Both the position numbers and the translations under genes were made by a program. A DNA stretch of 64,000 nt from an uncultured Bryobacterales bacterium (lineage in GTDB: Bacteria > Acidobacteriota > Terriglobia > Bryobacterales > UBA6623): the NCBI GenBank assembly GCA_951813605.1, contig OX638379.1, forward strand, positions 6,121,588 to 6,185,587, given 5' to 3'. A model generated the notes under the pieces. That model worked only from the letters and a program-made list of their open reading frames with translations, was not told the origin of the DNA and did not search any database. Below are positions 53,053 through 61,066 of the stretch, piece by piece (positions within the stretch are counted from its first letter, which is position 1; each line of letters starts with the position of its first letter).

Positions 53053-54144
53053 CTAGCGCGACGGCCCCTGCCGGGCCGCGGCGCGGTTCGGGCCGGGGCT
53101 CGGCAGCCAGGCCTGGCGGGTCGTCCCGGCTTCCCGGGCATTCCCTTCCGAACCGCCGGCCGGGCCCTTGGCTTCCGCCCGGTCGTCGCGGCCCTGGTCT
53201 CGCCAGCGGCCCCGTCCGAGCAGATAGTCGCTCACCTCCTGGGCATCCCGGCTGGCCTTGTAAATCTCCCTGGGATCCTCTCGAAGCGCCTTAACCCACG
53301 AGCCGACGTAGGACGCGTGCCGCGACGGGTCGTGCCCGATGGCGAGGCGGTCCCCGGTCATCATCGAACTGATCTCGGCCCGCAACTCCTCGCGGGCGTA
53401 GGCGTGCGAGCCGTAGCCATGCTCGATGCCCTGCAGCAGGGTCTGCCGGTTCAACCGGCTGGGGTGCCCCGTCCAGTGCCCCAGCTCGTGCAGCGCCGAC
53501 TGGTAGTAGCTCGGCCCGTCGGGGAACTGCTCCTTGAAGGGCAGCACGATGCGATCCCGTCGAAGATCGAAATACGCGCGGTTGCCCCTCGCGTGCTCGA
53601 TCACCGCTCCGGCCTGCTTGAACACCCGTTCCGCTTCCTCGTGCCTGTCCCACGCGCGGGCGGCGGCTCGCCGGTGCCGGGGAGGCAGGCCATCGCACTG
53701 CTGGGCGTTGAAGACGGTGTACCGGTAGACGCGGGGAGAGGCCAGCGGCTTCACTTCGTAGACGGGCTGTCCCTTGTCATCCAGCAGCGGCCTGCCTGCG
53801 GCGTCCCGTGCCAGCTTGCTGGTCTCGAACTGCCAGAACAGAATCGCGCAGCCCTTCTGGCCGCGCCGCACCTGCCCGCCCAGATCCTTGATCTGCCTGT
53901 ATGTCCCCCAGCGCTCGTCAGCGAAGCTTCGCCGGTTCGCGGTGCTGGCCAGCCACACGGAATTGCCGCCGCGGTAGGGCTTGCCTGTCTTGACGTTGAA
54001 AGGGAGCGCCTTCTCGCCCGGCTTCCAGGCCTCGGTCCACGGGGCCGTGCCGCGCTCGATCTGGTCAATGAGGGCGTCCGCGACCTGCCTGTGGTAGGCA
54101 TCGAGGCGCGCGCGCGCCTCGCGGCCGTTCCTACGCCGCGCCAC
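53053..54144 (-). CDS. ArdC-like antirestriction protein
   Basis: 363 aa from GTG 54144. N-terminal ssDNA-binding ArdC domain (YHRQVADALIDQIERGTAPWT, FNVKTGKPYRGGNSVWL, GQKGCAILFWQF). C-terminal zincin-like domain with SALHELGHWTGHPSRLNR (HExxH) and YAREELRAEISSMM. The last 60 residues are a disordered Arg/Gly-rich tail. Such proteins protect incoming single-stranded DNA from host restriction. It overlaps a small upstream gene by 14 bp. Confidence 0.92.
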   Translation of the reverse strand: MARRRNGREARARLDAYHRQVADALIDQIERGTAPWTEAWKPGEKALPFNVKTGKPYRGGNSVWLASTANRRSFADERWGTYRQIKDLGGQVRRGQKGCAILFWQFETSKLARDAAGRPLLDDKGQPVYEVKPLASPRVYRYTVFNAQQCDGLPPRHRRAAARAWDRHEEAERVFKQAGAVIEHARGNRAYFDLRRDRIVLPFKEQFPDGPSYYQSALHELGHWTGHPSRLNRQTLLQGIEHGYGSHAYAREELRAEISSMMTGDRLAIGHDPSRHASYVGSWVKALREDPREIYKASRDAQEVSDYLLGRGRWRDQGRDDRAEAKGPAGGSEGNAREAGTTRQAWLPSPGPNRAAARQGPSR

Positions 54145-54322
54145 GGCTGGGCTCCGGCTTCCCGGGCTCCTCGTCGGCGGCGAGCACGTCCTCGAGCGCG
54201 ACGCCGTCGTCGCGAAACGCCCCGTGCTCGGCGGCCTCCTCCGGCGTCATCTCGAGCGGCCCGGGCCGCTTTTTCCCGCGCGGCCCGGCGGGCAGCCGGC
54301 GCCTGCGTTTCCGTGCGAACAT
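54131..54322 (-). CDS. Small basic/acidic conjugative-element protein
   Basis: 63 aa with a very strong AGGAGG before ATG 54322. Basic N-terminus (ARKRRRRLPAGPRGKKRP) then an acidic tail (EMTPEEAAEHG, LEDVLAADEE). It sits between the primase and ArdC genes, overlapping the latter. No family recognised. Confidence 0.6.
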   Translation of the reverse strand: MFARKRRRRLPAGPRGKKRPGPLEMTPEEAAEHGAFRDDGVALEDVLAADEEPGKPEPSRGAA

Positions 54323-54337
54323 TGCTTCCTCCTCCGC

Positions 54338-55228
54338 TTACCTGGAGGGGCCGTCTCGCCACCTGGAGGGCCCCCCTTGCCGCGGGCCGAGCGACTCGCG
54401 TGCCCGGCGCACAGTCCTTCGAGCATAGTCTGCGGGCCTGGGCTTGTCATGCCTCCGCGCGGCCAGCTCGCTTTCCAGCGCCACCGGGTCGGCCCCCCGT
54501 CGCAGCCGCTCGCGCGTCCAGGCCCAGTCCTGCCCGCTGCGCGAGGTGTCGCCGCCGCCCGCCGGGTGCAGGGAGCGACCCTGCCTCCGCGCCCGGGCCG
54601 GGGCCGGCCCGGGCCGAGGCCGCGCGACCCGCAGGTCCTCCGGAAACTCGTCCGCACGCGCGTCCCTCCCCGTGCCGCCAGCCACCGAGCACGGAAACCC
54701 GTCGCGCTTCCAGCTCCGATAGCCGGGCAGCCGGAGCACGCGGGACACGTCGACGGCCGCCGGGTCGGCACCGTAGCGGTCCGCCATCCCGCGCATCAGC
54801 GCCTCTGCTTCATCGTGGCCGAGCGAGCCCTTGGGCACGCTCCAGATCACCTGGTAGCGCCCCGGCGAGGATCGCACCACGCGCGTCGGAGGCGGCAGCC
54901 GCCCCTTGCTGGCATCCGCCCGGAGGCGCGCCAGCGCCGCCTCGCCGTCCTCGTCGATGTCGAGGTAGACCCGCTTGACTTCGCCGATCGCCTTCTTGGT
55001 CCGTCCCCAGGCACCGGGCCGGATCGGCTGCATGCTGAGGAACAGGTCGTAGCGCTTGGCGTTGAGATGGCGCAGCCAGGCCTGCACCCGCGGGCTCGCC
55101 GCCTTCGCGGCCGAGAACACCCGCTGCTCGACCTTCAGCTCGGCTGCCCCTGGGCCGCGCGGGATGGCGACCAGCGCGACCCGCTCCCGCGGCTCGAACA
55201 GGGAGCGGATATAGGCCTGCGGGCTCAC
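54338..55228 (-). CDS. RepB-like DNA primase domain protein
   Basis: 296 aa from GTG 55228; the open frame extends to 55483 but without similarity. Archaeo-eukaryotic-primase-like features: NAKRYDLFLSMQPI, VKRVYLDIDEDGEAALARL with the catalytic acidic pair DID, VVRSSPGRYQVIWSVPKG and AVDVSRVLRLPGYRSWKR. This is the pattern of RepB-like primases of plasmids. The Arg-rich C-terminus is probably disordered. Likely primes the complementary strand after transfer. Confidence 0.82.
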   Translation of the reverse strand: MSPQAYIRSLFEPRERVALVAIPRGPGAAELKVEQRVFSAAKAASPRVQAWLRHLNAKRYDLFLSMQPIRPGAWGRTKKAIGEVKRVYLDIDEDGEAALARLRADASKGRLPPPTRVVRSSPGRYQVIWSVPKGSLGHDEAEALMRGMADRYGADPAAVDVSRVLRLPGYRSWKRDGFPCSVAGGTGRDARADEFPEDLRVARPRPGPAPARARRQGRSLHPAGGGDTSRSGQDWAWTRERLRRGADPVALESELAARRHDKPRPADYARRTVRRARESLGPRQGGPSRWRDGPSR

Positions 55229-55264
55229 GGCGGCGATTATAGGCGCGGCGGCGGCGCCTGGCCA
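55226..55264 (-). promoter_or_regulatory. Promoter giving a possibly leaderless primase transcript
   Basis: Minus strand: TGGCCA (55264-55259) as a weak -35, 17 bp, then a perfect TATAAT (55241-55236), whose expected start falls on or within a base or two of the GTG at 55228-55226. No ribosome binding site is seen. Confidence 0.45.
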
Positions 55265-55506
55265 GGCCCCGGACGCCGCAAGCGGGCGCATTTCGACGGG
55301 GCGCCCACGGGGCCAAGCTGCCGAGCGGCGCAACTTGCAGCGCCCGGAGCCGCTCGCGCGTCCGGGCGGTAGCATATCCGCCAGGATTGCCAGCGCGCGC
55401 TTAGACGGCCTCTGTGTCAGTCGGTTTCCGCGGAAACCGCCGGAAATGCCGGCTCTCTGCCGTCCCGCGCGCAAAAGGGCCAATCCGGTCGCAGCGCCGG
55501 TCGGGC

Positions 55507-55857
55507 CTAGTTCCCGGCCCCGAAGCGCTTCAGCTCGTACTCGACCAAGCGCCGGTAGCGGTTCCTGACGTCCTCCGCGCTTTCGATGAGTACCGGATTG
55601 CCGAGCGAATCGGTGCCGTAGCGCGGCGACGGTGACCAGTCAGGCGGGGATCCCTCTGCAGGCGGGTCCGGGTTAGCAACCCCGGGTGCCGGGTCAAGGC
55701 CGCGCAAGTATTGCAGCAGGCGCGGCAGGTTGCCGTTCCAGTGGGTCTCGAGCGCCTTCCGGAATTGCTTGATCTCGTCGCCGGAGGGCTGCGTGGCCGC
55801 CGCGGCCGCCGCCGCGAGCAGCAAGGCCAGCGCCGGAAGAAGCGCGATGCGTGCCAT
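55507..55857 (-). CDS. Small secreted protein in the transfer operon
   Basis: 116 aa. Signal peptide MARIALLPALALLLAAAAAAA, then a helical segment (SGDEIKQFRKALETHWNGNLPRLLQYL), a Pro-rich linker and a C-terminal helix (AEDVRNRYRRLVEYELKRFG). It begins 10 bp after virB11. Possibly a periplasmic accessory such as a VirB7- or TrbK-like part, though no lipobox is visible. Confidence 0.62.
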   Translation of the reverse strand: MARIALLPALALLLAAAAAAATQPSGDEIKQFRKALETHWNGNLPRLLQYLRGLDPAPGVANPDPPAEGSPPDWSPSPRYGTDSLGNPVLIESAEDVRNRYRRLVEYELKRFGAGN

Positions 55858-55867
55858 GGGCAGGATT

Positions 55868-56833
55868 CTAGCGCGCCTCGAGCGGGGCCGTCTCAGCCGG
55901 CCAGACCTGCCGCAGGCGCCAGCCGTCGCCGCGAGTCCCGTCCACCCGCGCCGCCTGCGAGACGCCCCGGCGCCCGTTGCGCCGCTCGACGTGCACCACC
56001 AGGTCGATGGCCTGCGCGACCTGCAGGCAGAGCACTCCCCAGGAAAGGCCCGCCCCGCCCTCCAGGGCGCAGGAGGCCAGTCGCAGCAGCGCGCCCGCGG
56101 CGTCGTTGGCGTGAATCGTGCTCAGCGACCCGCCGTGCCCCGTGTTGAGCGCCTGCAGCAGGTCCTTCGCCTCGGCGCCCCGCACCTCGCCGAGGATCAC
56201 GCGGTCCGGGCGGTGGCGCAGCGAGTGCCGCACCAGGTCCCGGATGGTGACTCCGCCAGCCAGCCCGCGCGCCTCGAAGCGCAGGCAGTTCGCCGCCGCC
56301 AGCTGCAGCTCCAGCGTGTCCTCGATGACGAGCAGGCGCTCGTCGGCCGGGATGAGGCCCGCGAGGGCCTGCAGCAAGGTGGTCTTGCCCGCCCCCGTGC
56401 CGCCGGCGACGAGAATGTTGCGCCGCTCGCGCAGGCAGTCGGCCGCCTCGTCCAGCACGGCCCGGGGCAGCGAGCCGAGCTCCACGAGGTCCTCGGCGGT
56501 GTACTGGCGGCCCCCGAAGCGCCGGATGGTGATGGCCACTCCGGGGGCGGCCGGGGGCAGCGCGATGGCAACGCGCGAGCCGTCGGCGAGCCGCGCGTCG
56601 ACCAGCGGGGCGGACCCGTCCGCCTGCAGCCCCAGCGGCCGCGCGATGTGCACGGCGGCGGTGCGCAGCTCCCTCTCGGTGAGGTCGGGCGCCTCGATGC
56701 GCTCGAGGCGCCCCTCCCGCTCCAGCCAGCACGAGCCGGGCCCGTTGAGCATCAGCTCGGAGACGGACGGGTCCTCGAAGGCGGCCCGCACGGAGCCTGG
56801 AAGGAAGGCCATGACGCGCTCCAGGGAAGGCAT
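55868..56833 (-). CDS. virB11: VirB11/TrbB-type secretion ATPase
   Basis: 321 aa from ATG 56833; the open frame to 57412 is the shadow of virD4. Walker A ILVAGGTGAGKTTLLQAL, Asp box LLVIEDTLEL, Walker B DRVILGEVRGAEAKDLLQAL and His box NTGHGGSLSTIHAND. It is a hexameric cytoplasmic ATPase of the mating channel. It lies 22 bp downstream of virD4. Confidence 0.94.
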   Translation of the reverse strand: MPSLERVMAFLPGSVRAAFEDPSVSELMLNGPGSCWLEREGRLERIEAPDLTERELRTAAVHIARPLGLQADGSAPLVDARLADGSRVAIALPPAAPGVAITIRRFGGRQYTAEDLVELGSLPRAVLDEAADCLRERRNILVAGGTGAGKTTLLQALAGLIPADERLLVIEDTLELQLAAANCLRFEARGLAGGVTIRDLVRHSLRHRPDRVILGEVRGAEAKDLLQALNTGHGGSLSTIHANDAAGALLRLASCALEGGAGLSWGVLCLQVAQAIDLVVHVERRNGRRGVSQAARVDGTRGDGWRLRQVWPAETAPLEAR

Positions 56834-56855
56834 GGTCTTGAGGATGCCACCGAGG

Positions 56856-58892
56856 TCAGGCCGCGCCAAGGCGGCCCAGGCGCACGGCCTCGAAGTAGGG
56901 CAGGTCGCGGTCCAGGAACCAGGGCTTGAGGTAGACGCGGCGAGGGGAGAGCGCGCGGTGGCCGTCGAACGGCAGGACGATCGCCTGGCAGGTTGCGAGC
57001 TCGGCGAAGTCGGCGGGATGGAACATGGCCTCGCGGCGCGACTGGTAGGAGCGCCCCGCGCCGACGGAGGAGCGCGCCCCGCCGGCCCGCCCCGACAGCA
57101 GCGAGACCCCCGCCCGGGCGGCGCTCTCGCTGAAATTGTAGGAGGCCTTGAGGCGCTCGACGGTTCCGCACATCTGCGAGGCGAGCCCGGCCGAGGAGTC
57201 GTCGGACAGGGAGAGGAACACGCGCGTGCGGAAGCACTGCAGCAGCGTGCGCCAGGCGTCGCCGCCGCGCGTCGCGCTGCGCAGGGACGCGATGGACTGG
57301 GTGGCGACGATCGGGATGACCCGCGACTGCCGCGTGAGGGCGAAGCTCTTCTCATCTCCGGCGGGATCGTCCTCTCCCACCGTGGCGAACTGCTGGTACT
57401 CGTCGCACACAAACACGGCCGGCCGCCAGTAGCGCTGCGGCTCGGCGGCCATGGCGGCGGGCCGCGCCAGGGAGGCCTGCAGCCAGGCGCTCTTCAGCAT
57501 CACGCCCGTGGCGCGGCTCAGGGCCGGGCTGGTGCCGACCGGCATGTTGAAGGCGAGGACCTTGCCGCTCTCGATCAGCTCGCGCAGGCGGGGCAGCGGC
57601 TGCAGCAGCGCGGGGCGCCACCCCGCGCTGCCCTCCTCCCGGGGAGCCCCCCCCTCCGGACGCCCCGCGGGCGGCGCTTCCGGACAGAATACGCGCGCCA
57701 CCTCGGGCGCGTCGAAGACGCCCAGGAACGAGCTGACGCCCTCGACCACCGAGGTCTGCAGCTTGGGGTCGAGGTTGTACCAGTCATGCCGCAGCCAGCG
57801 CTCGACGGCCTCCAGGCGTCCGTTTGCAAGACTGCCCGGCGCGGGGGGCTCGCGCCGCCAGCGCACATGCTCGAGGCCAAGGCCGTCGAGGGCCTCCTCC
57901 AGGGCGCGCGTCGAAACAGCCGAGACGAAGCCCTCGCCCTCCGGAAGCCACGGCCCGTGCGGCTCGAGGCGCCCCGCGTGGCGGACCGCGTCGGCCCCGC
58001 TGACGCTGACCCGCGGGACCGGATCATCACGCAGCTCGGCGCGCGCCGCCTCCAGCTTCCTGGCCAGCTCGCCGGCGTCGATGGCGCAGCGGTACAAATC
58101 CCGCAGCGTGACCCAGCCGCGCCCCTGCACGCGGTGCAGCTCGATGAGATTGCGCAGCAGGTTGGTGGAGGCCTGCTGCCAGAAGGGCTCCTTGCCCTTG
58201 CCGAAGAGCTGGTTCATCAGGCTGGCGATCTGGTAAGCCAGCGAGTAGGAGTCCACCTCCGGCGCGTCGAGCGGGTTCCACTGCCAGCGGCCGCCGATGC
58301 CCAGCTCGAGGTAGTCGGCGCCGCGGCCGCATTGGCCGAGCAGCTCCCTGACCTGGTGGCAGAAGTCGCCCTTCACCTCGAGGATGAGGCCGGCCGCGCG
58401 CCGCTCGGCGTTGGCAGCTTGCCAGCCGAACAGCTGCTGGCACCACGGGCGCATGCAGGCGGAGGTCTTGCCGGAGCCGGTCGCGCCGAACAGGGCCACT
58501 CCGGTGAATAGCCCCTGGGCAGGCAGCGTCAGCCACGTGGGGCGCTCTACCTCCCGCGGCTCCACGGGGTGGTGCTGCTCGCCAACCACGATCGCGGGCT
58601 CGGGCTCGTTGCCGATCAGCGGCCAGCCGGGAAGCTCTCCGCGGACGCCGGCGGGCGGGCGCCGCCGGCCCCAGACATCCCAGGCGACGGCCGCGAAGGA
58701 GCCGCAGACGGCCACGGCGGCCGCCGGGTAGGCCCATTGCCAGCCCCAGGCGGCCCAGTACAGCGCGGGGTCCCGCAGGGCCAGCAGGTCGAGCGCCGGG
58801 GAGGCCCCCGGCTCCGGCCAGGGCAGCCAGCGCCAGCGGGCGGCGACGGCGACCGCCGCGGCGCACAGCAGGGCCAGGAAGCGGAGCGTCAC
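56856..58892 (-). CDS. virD4: Type IV coupling protein (VirD4/TraG-like)
   Basis: 678 aa from GTG 58892 with GGAGG upstream. Two N-terminal membrane segments (RFLALLCAAAVAVAARW and AYPAAAVAVCGSFAAVAW), then the motor domain: Walker A VALFGATGSGKTSACMRP, a long insertion, Walker B PAVFVCDEYQQFAT and RVIPIVATQSIASL. It links the relaxosome to the secretion channel. The 355 bp immediately upstream is the candidate oriT. Confidence 0.92.
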   Translation of the reverse strand: MTLRFLALLCAAAVAVAARWRWLPWPEPGASPALDLLALRDPALYWAAWGWQWAYPAAAVAVCGSFAAVAWDVWGRRRPPAGVRGELPGWPLIGNEPEPAIVVGEQHHPVEPREVERPTWLTLPAQGLFTGVALFGATGSGKTSACMRPWCQQLFGWQAANAERRAAGLILEVKGDFCHQVRELLGQCGRGADYLELGIGGRWQWNPLDAPEVDSYSLAYQIASLMNQLFGKGKEPFWQQASTNLLRNLIELHRVQGRGWVTLRDLYRCAIDAGELARKLEAARAELRDDPVPRVSVSGADAVRHAGRLEPHGPWLPEGEGFVSAVSTRALEEALDGLGLEHVRWRREPPAPGSLANGRLEAVERWLRHDWYNLDPKLQTSVVEGVSSFLGVFDAPEVARVFCPEAPPAGRPEGGAPREEGSAGWRPALLQPLPRLRELIESGKVLAFNMPVGTSPALSRATGVMLKSAWLQASLARPAAMAAEPQRYWRPAVFVCDEYQQFATVGEDDPAGDEKSFALTRQSRVIPIVATQSIASLRSATRGGDAWRTLLQCFRTRVFLSLSDDSSAGLASQMCGTVERLKASYNFSESAARAGVSLLSGRAGGARSSVGAGRSYQSRREAMFHPADFAELATCQAIVLPFDGHRALSPRRVYLKPWFLDRDLPYFEAVRLGRLGAA

Positions 58893-59247
58893 AGCGCGCG
58901 CCTCCGGCGTCCGCGCCAGCCTTCCCGCAGGGATCCCTTGCCAGGTGCGACCCCCGCAAGGGGCCGCGGCGGAACCGTGTTACGTCCGCGGCCCGCCCGT
59001 TGCAGTCCAGAGGGCTGGAACAGGGGGTCGCACCTGGCGCGGCCACCGGCCGCGGCCTGCAACGGTCCAGGGAGCGGCAGCCCCCAACTCGCTGCATCTA
59101 CGCGAGTTGCGGACTGCCAGCATGTTACGCTAGCGCCTATCGAAACGTTACGGGGGCGGAATGTTCGCGTAACGCCCGTAGACTGCAACGCCTCGTGCGA
59201 AGCCTTCACTGCATAGGCTCCCGGCGCAGCGAGCATCCCGCGCGCGA
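58893..59247. other. Candidate origin of transfer: inverted-repeat-rich gene-free region
   Basis: Contains a perfect 15-bp inverted repeat (CCAGGTGCGACCCCC at 58941-58955 and its complement at 59023-59037). There is also a 10-bp pair (CGTTGCAGTC at 58998-59007 with GACTGCAACG at 59181-59190), a GTTACG/CGTAAC pair (59147-59152 and 59168-59173) and extra GTTACG words near 58980 and 59124. No frame codes across it. Position between mobilisation-type genes and virD4 fits oriT; a complex promoter region is the alternative. Confidence 0.45.
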
Positions 59248-60198
59248 TCACGGCGATGCCCCTGCGCCGGTCAAGCGCGCTCGCCACGTCAGCGCGCCGT
59301 CGATTCGCACGCGCTGATCCACGCCTCCTTCGGCCGCCTTCCGCTGCAGCTGCGCCGCCCGACCGATGGCCGCCTGGAACCCCCCGAGCCGCTCCAGCTC
59401 CGGCAGGTCGACGGCCGAGGCTGCCTCCTCGATCCGCTGTAGCTCCGTCCGCTCGGCCGGGCCCAGTCCCGCTGCCTTGCCGAGCCCCCGCGACAGCCAG
59501 CGGTCCAGCACGGGGCGCGCCCCGGCCAGCCGCCCGGCCGACGCCGAAGCGAATGCCACCTCGATCCGAAGGCCGCGCTCCTTGAGCGCCGACCACAGGG
59601 CGCGGTGCTCCGCACCCCAGGAGAGGAGCTGGGCGAAAGTCTCGCCTTCGGCGTCGACGTAGACGAACAGGGCGGCGCGCCCGTCGCAGGCGACCGGCAT
59701 CTTCCAGGCGAAGTGGCGCACGGTGCGTGCGGGTCCGGGCCGGCCGTAGACGCGCTTCGGCAGGATCCCGGGCGCGATGCCGAGGTCCGCGAAGGCCGCG
59801 ACCTTCTCCGGCTCGGTCGGGAGCCAGTGGCGGCCCTCCCGGCCCACGACGCAGTCCAGCGAGAGCAGCCTGCGCAGCAGGTCCCCCGTGGCCGCGTCGC
59901 GGCGGTGGCGGATGTTCGGCGCGCCGAGAGCGCGGTAGATCGTCTTGGAAGTCAGGCGGCAGACGCGGCCGATCCCCCGCAACTGGGCGTCCCTGGCGAG
60001 CCCCCGAGCGGTCAGCGAGTCGACCAGGCGCTGAGCCCGCACGCGGGATCCCGCCCCCCGGCCGCCGAGGAACCTCGTGTACTGCGACCGCAGGAACAGG
60101 CCGCTGTGCAGCGCCGCCAGCGCGACCCACTCAGCGTGTCGCGGAGCGAGCCCCAGCTTCTCGAGCGCCTGCTCGCGACCGCGCAGGTGCTCGATCAC
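59248..60198 (-). CDS. Winged-helix mobilisation-type protein (replication-relaxation-like)
   Basis: 316 aa from GTG 60198 (GTGA overlap with the preceding gene). The N-terminal winged-helix region covers residues 15-90 (AEWVALAALHSGLFLRSQYTRFLG, RLVDSLTARGLARD). An alpha/beta domain follows (RALFVYVDAEGETFAQLLSWG, LKERGLRIEVAFAS) that could be a nuclease fold. It pairs with the upstream winged-helix protein next to the candidate oriT. Similarity to replication-relaxation or MobC-like proteins is tentative. Confidence 0.65.
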   Translation of the reverse strand: MIEHLRGREQALEKLGLAPRHAEWVALAALHSGLFLRSQYTRFLGGRGAGSRVRAQRLVDSLTARGLARDAQLRGIGRVCRLTSKTIYRALGAPNIRHRRDAATGDLLRRLLSLDCVVGREGRHWLPTEPEKVAAFADLGIAPGILPKRVYGRPGPARTVRHFAWKMPVACDGRAALFVYVDAEGETFAQLLSWGAEHRALWSALKERGLRIEVAFASASAGRLAGARPVLDRWLSRGLGKAAGLGPAERTELQRIEEAASAVDLPELERLGGFQAAIGRAAQLQRKAAEGGVDQRVRIDGALTWRARLTGAGASP

Positions 60199-61064
60199 AG
60201 CTCCACCAGGCCTTCGCCGCGCGCCGGAGCCCCCGCGCGCCGGCTTCCCCCGCCGCCGAGCGAGCGGAGCGCGCTCTCCAGGTTGCGGGCGGCGCGGCCG
60301 TCGGCGGCGTGCATGCGGAATCCCGCGCTCGCCTTGGCCCGCAGCTCGCCCTTGCCGTAGTGGGCCGTGGCCACCTCCACGTTCACGCGCCCCGTGCGGC
60401 CATCCTGGCCGATGTGCTCGATCTGCAGGTCGGGGTGCAGCACCTTGCCGTCGACGACGGGTACCCCGAGCTGCCGCGCGGCCTCGGCCCGGGCCCGGTC
60501 GGCGGCGGCGGCGCCCTGCCGCGAGCGCGCCTTCTCGGACGCCCTCGCGACGGCCGACTTCAGCTCCGAGTCGCAGCGGATCCGCGTGACCCGCGACCCC
60601 TGCGCGGCGAGCCGGCGGGTTTCCCGCCGCCCTGCCCGGTAGACCGCGGCGTCGTGGACGGCCTCGCGCGCCTTGGCCCGGCCGGCCCAGAAGCGCTGGC
60701 GCGGGTCGAGCCCCCGGCCCCCCGCCTCCGCCGCGGCACGCCTGCCGGCCTCGGTCAGGTGCAGCACCCGGAACGGCTTGCCCCGGGGGCCCCGCGCCTG
60801 GAACCCGGCGACCAGCCCCCGCCGCATCAGGTCGTCAATGGCCCGTCGCGCGGCGTAGGGATGGCCCCCGAAGCGCTCCGCGGCAAGGTCCCGGAACGCG
60901 ACGCAGCGGTAGATGCCCAAGTCCTCCAGCGCCTTCCGCTTGCGCGTCCGAATAGAAATGCGCGGCGGGTCGCGATCGCGCTCCCGGCGGTGCCCGTCGC
61001 GCAGCCGGCCCCGCGGCCGCGCGTCGCCGGAGCGACCGCCGCGCCCCGCCGCCCTGCCGCGCAC
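60195..61064 (-). CDS. Winged-helix plus PD-(D/E)XK-like protein
   Basis: 289 aa from GTG 61064, two bases after the virB6 stop. Basic N-terminus, winged helix at about 45-110 (IYRCVAFRDLAAERFGG, AIDDLMRRGLVAGF, RVLHLTEAGRRAAAE). The C-terminal domain contains LHPDLQIEH (D212), RVNVEVATAHYG (E230) and LRAKASAGF (K244), a spacing that fits a restriction-endonuclease-like active site. It is adjacent to the mobilisation-type gene and candidate oriT, so a DNA-nicking or relaxosome role is suggested. Confidence 0.65.
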   Translation of the reverse strand: MRGRAAGRGGRSGDARPRGRLRDGHRRERDRDPPRISIRTRKRKALEDLGIYRCVAFRDLAAERFGGHPYAARRAIDDLMRRGLVAGFQARGPRGKPFRVLHLTEAGRRAAAEAGGRGLDPRQRFWAGRAKAREAVHDAAVYRAGRRETRRLAAQGSRVTRIRCDSELKSAVARASEKARSRQGAAAADRARAEAARQLGVPVVDGKVLHPDLQIEHIGQDGRTGRVNVEVATAHYGKGELRAKASAGFRMHAADGRAARNLESALRSLGGGGSRRAGAPARGEGLVEL

Positions 61065-61066
61065 CG

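Noticed and set aside
56118..58511. A long plus-strand frame of 797 codons opposite virD4 and virB11
   Set aside because: Antisense shadow; the minus-strand genes carry all ATPase motifs, while this frame has no domain and is rich in Arg, Ala and Gln.
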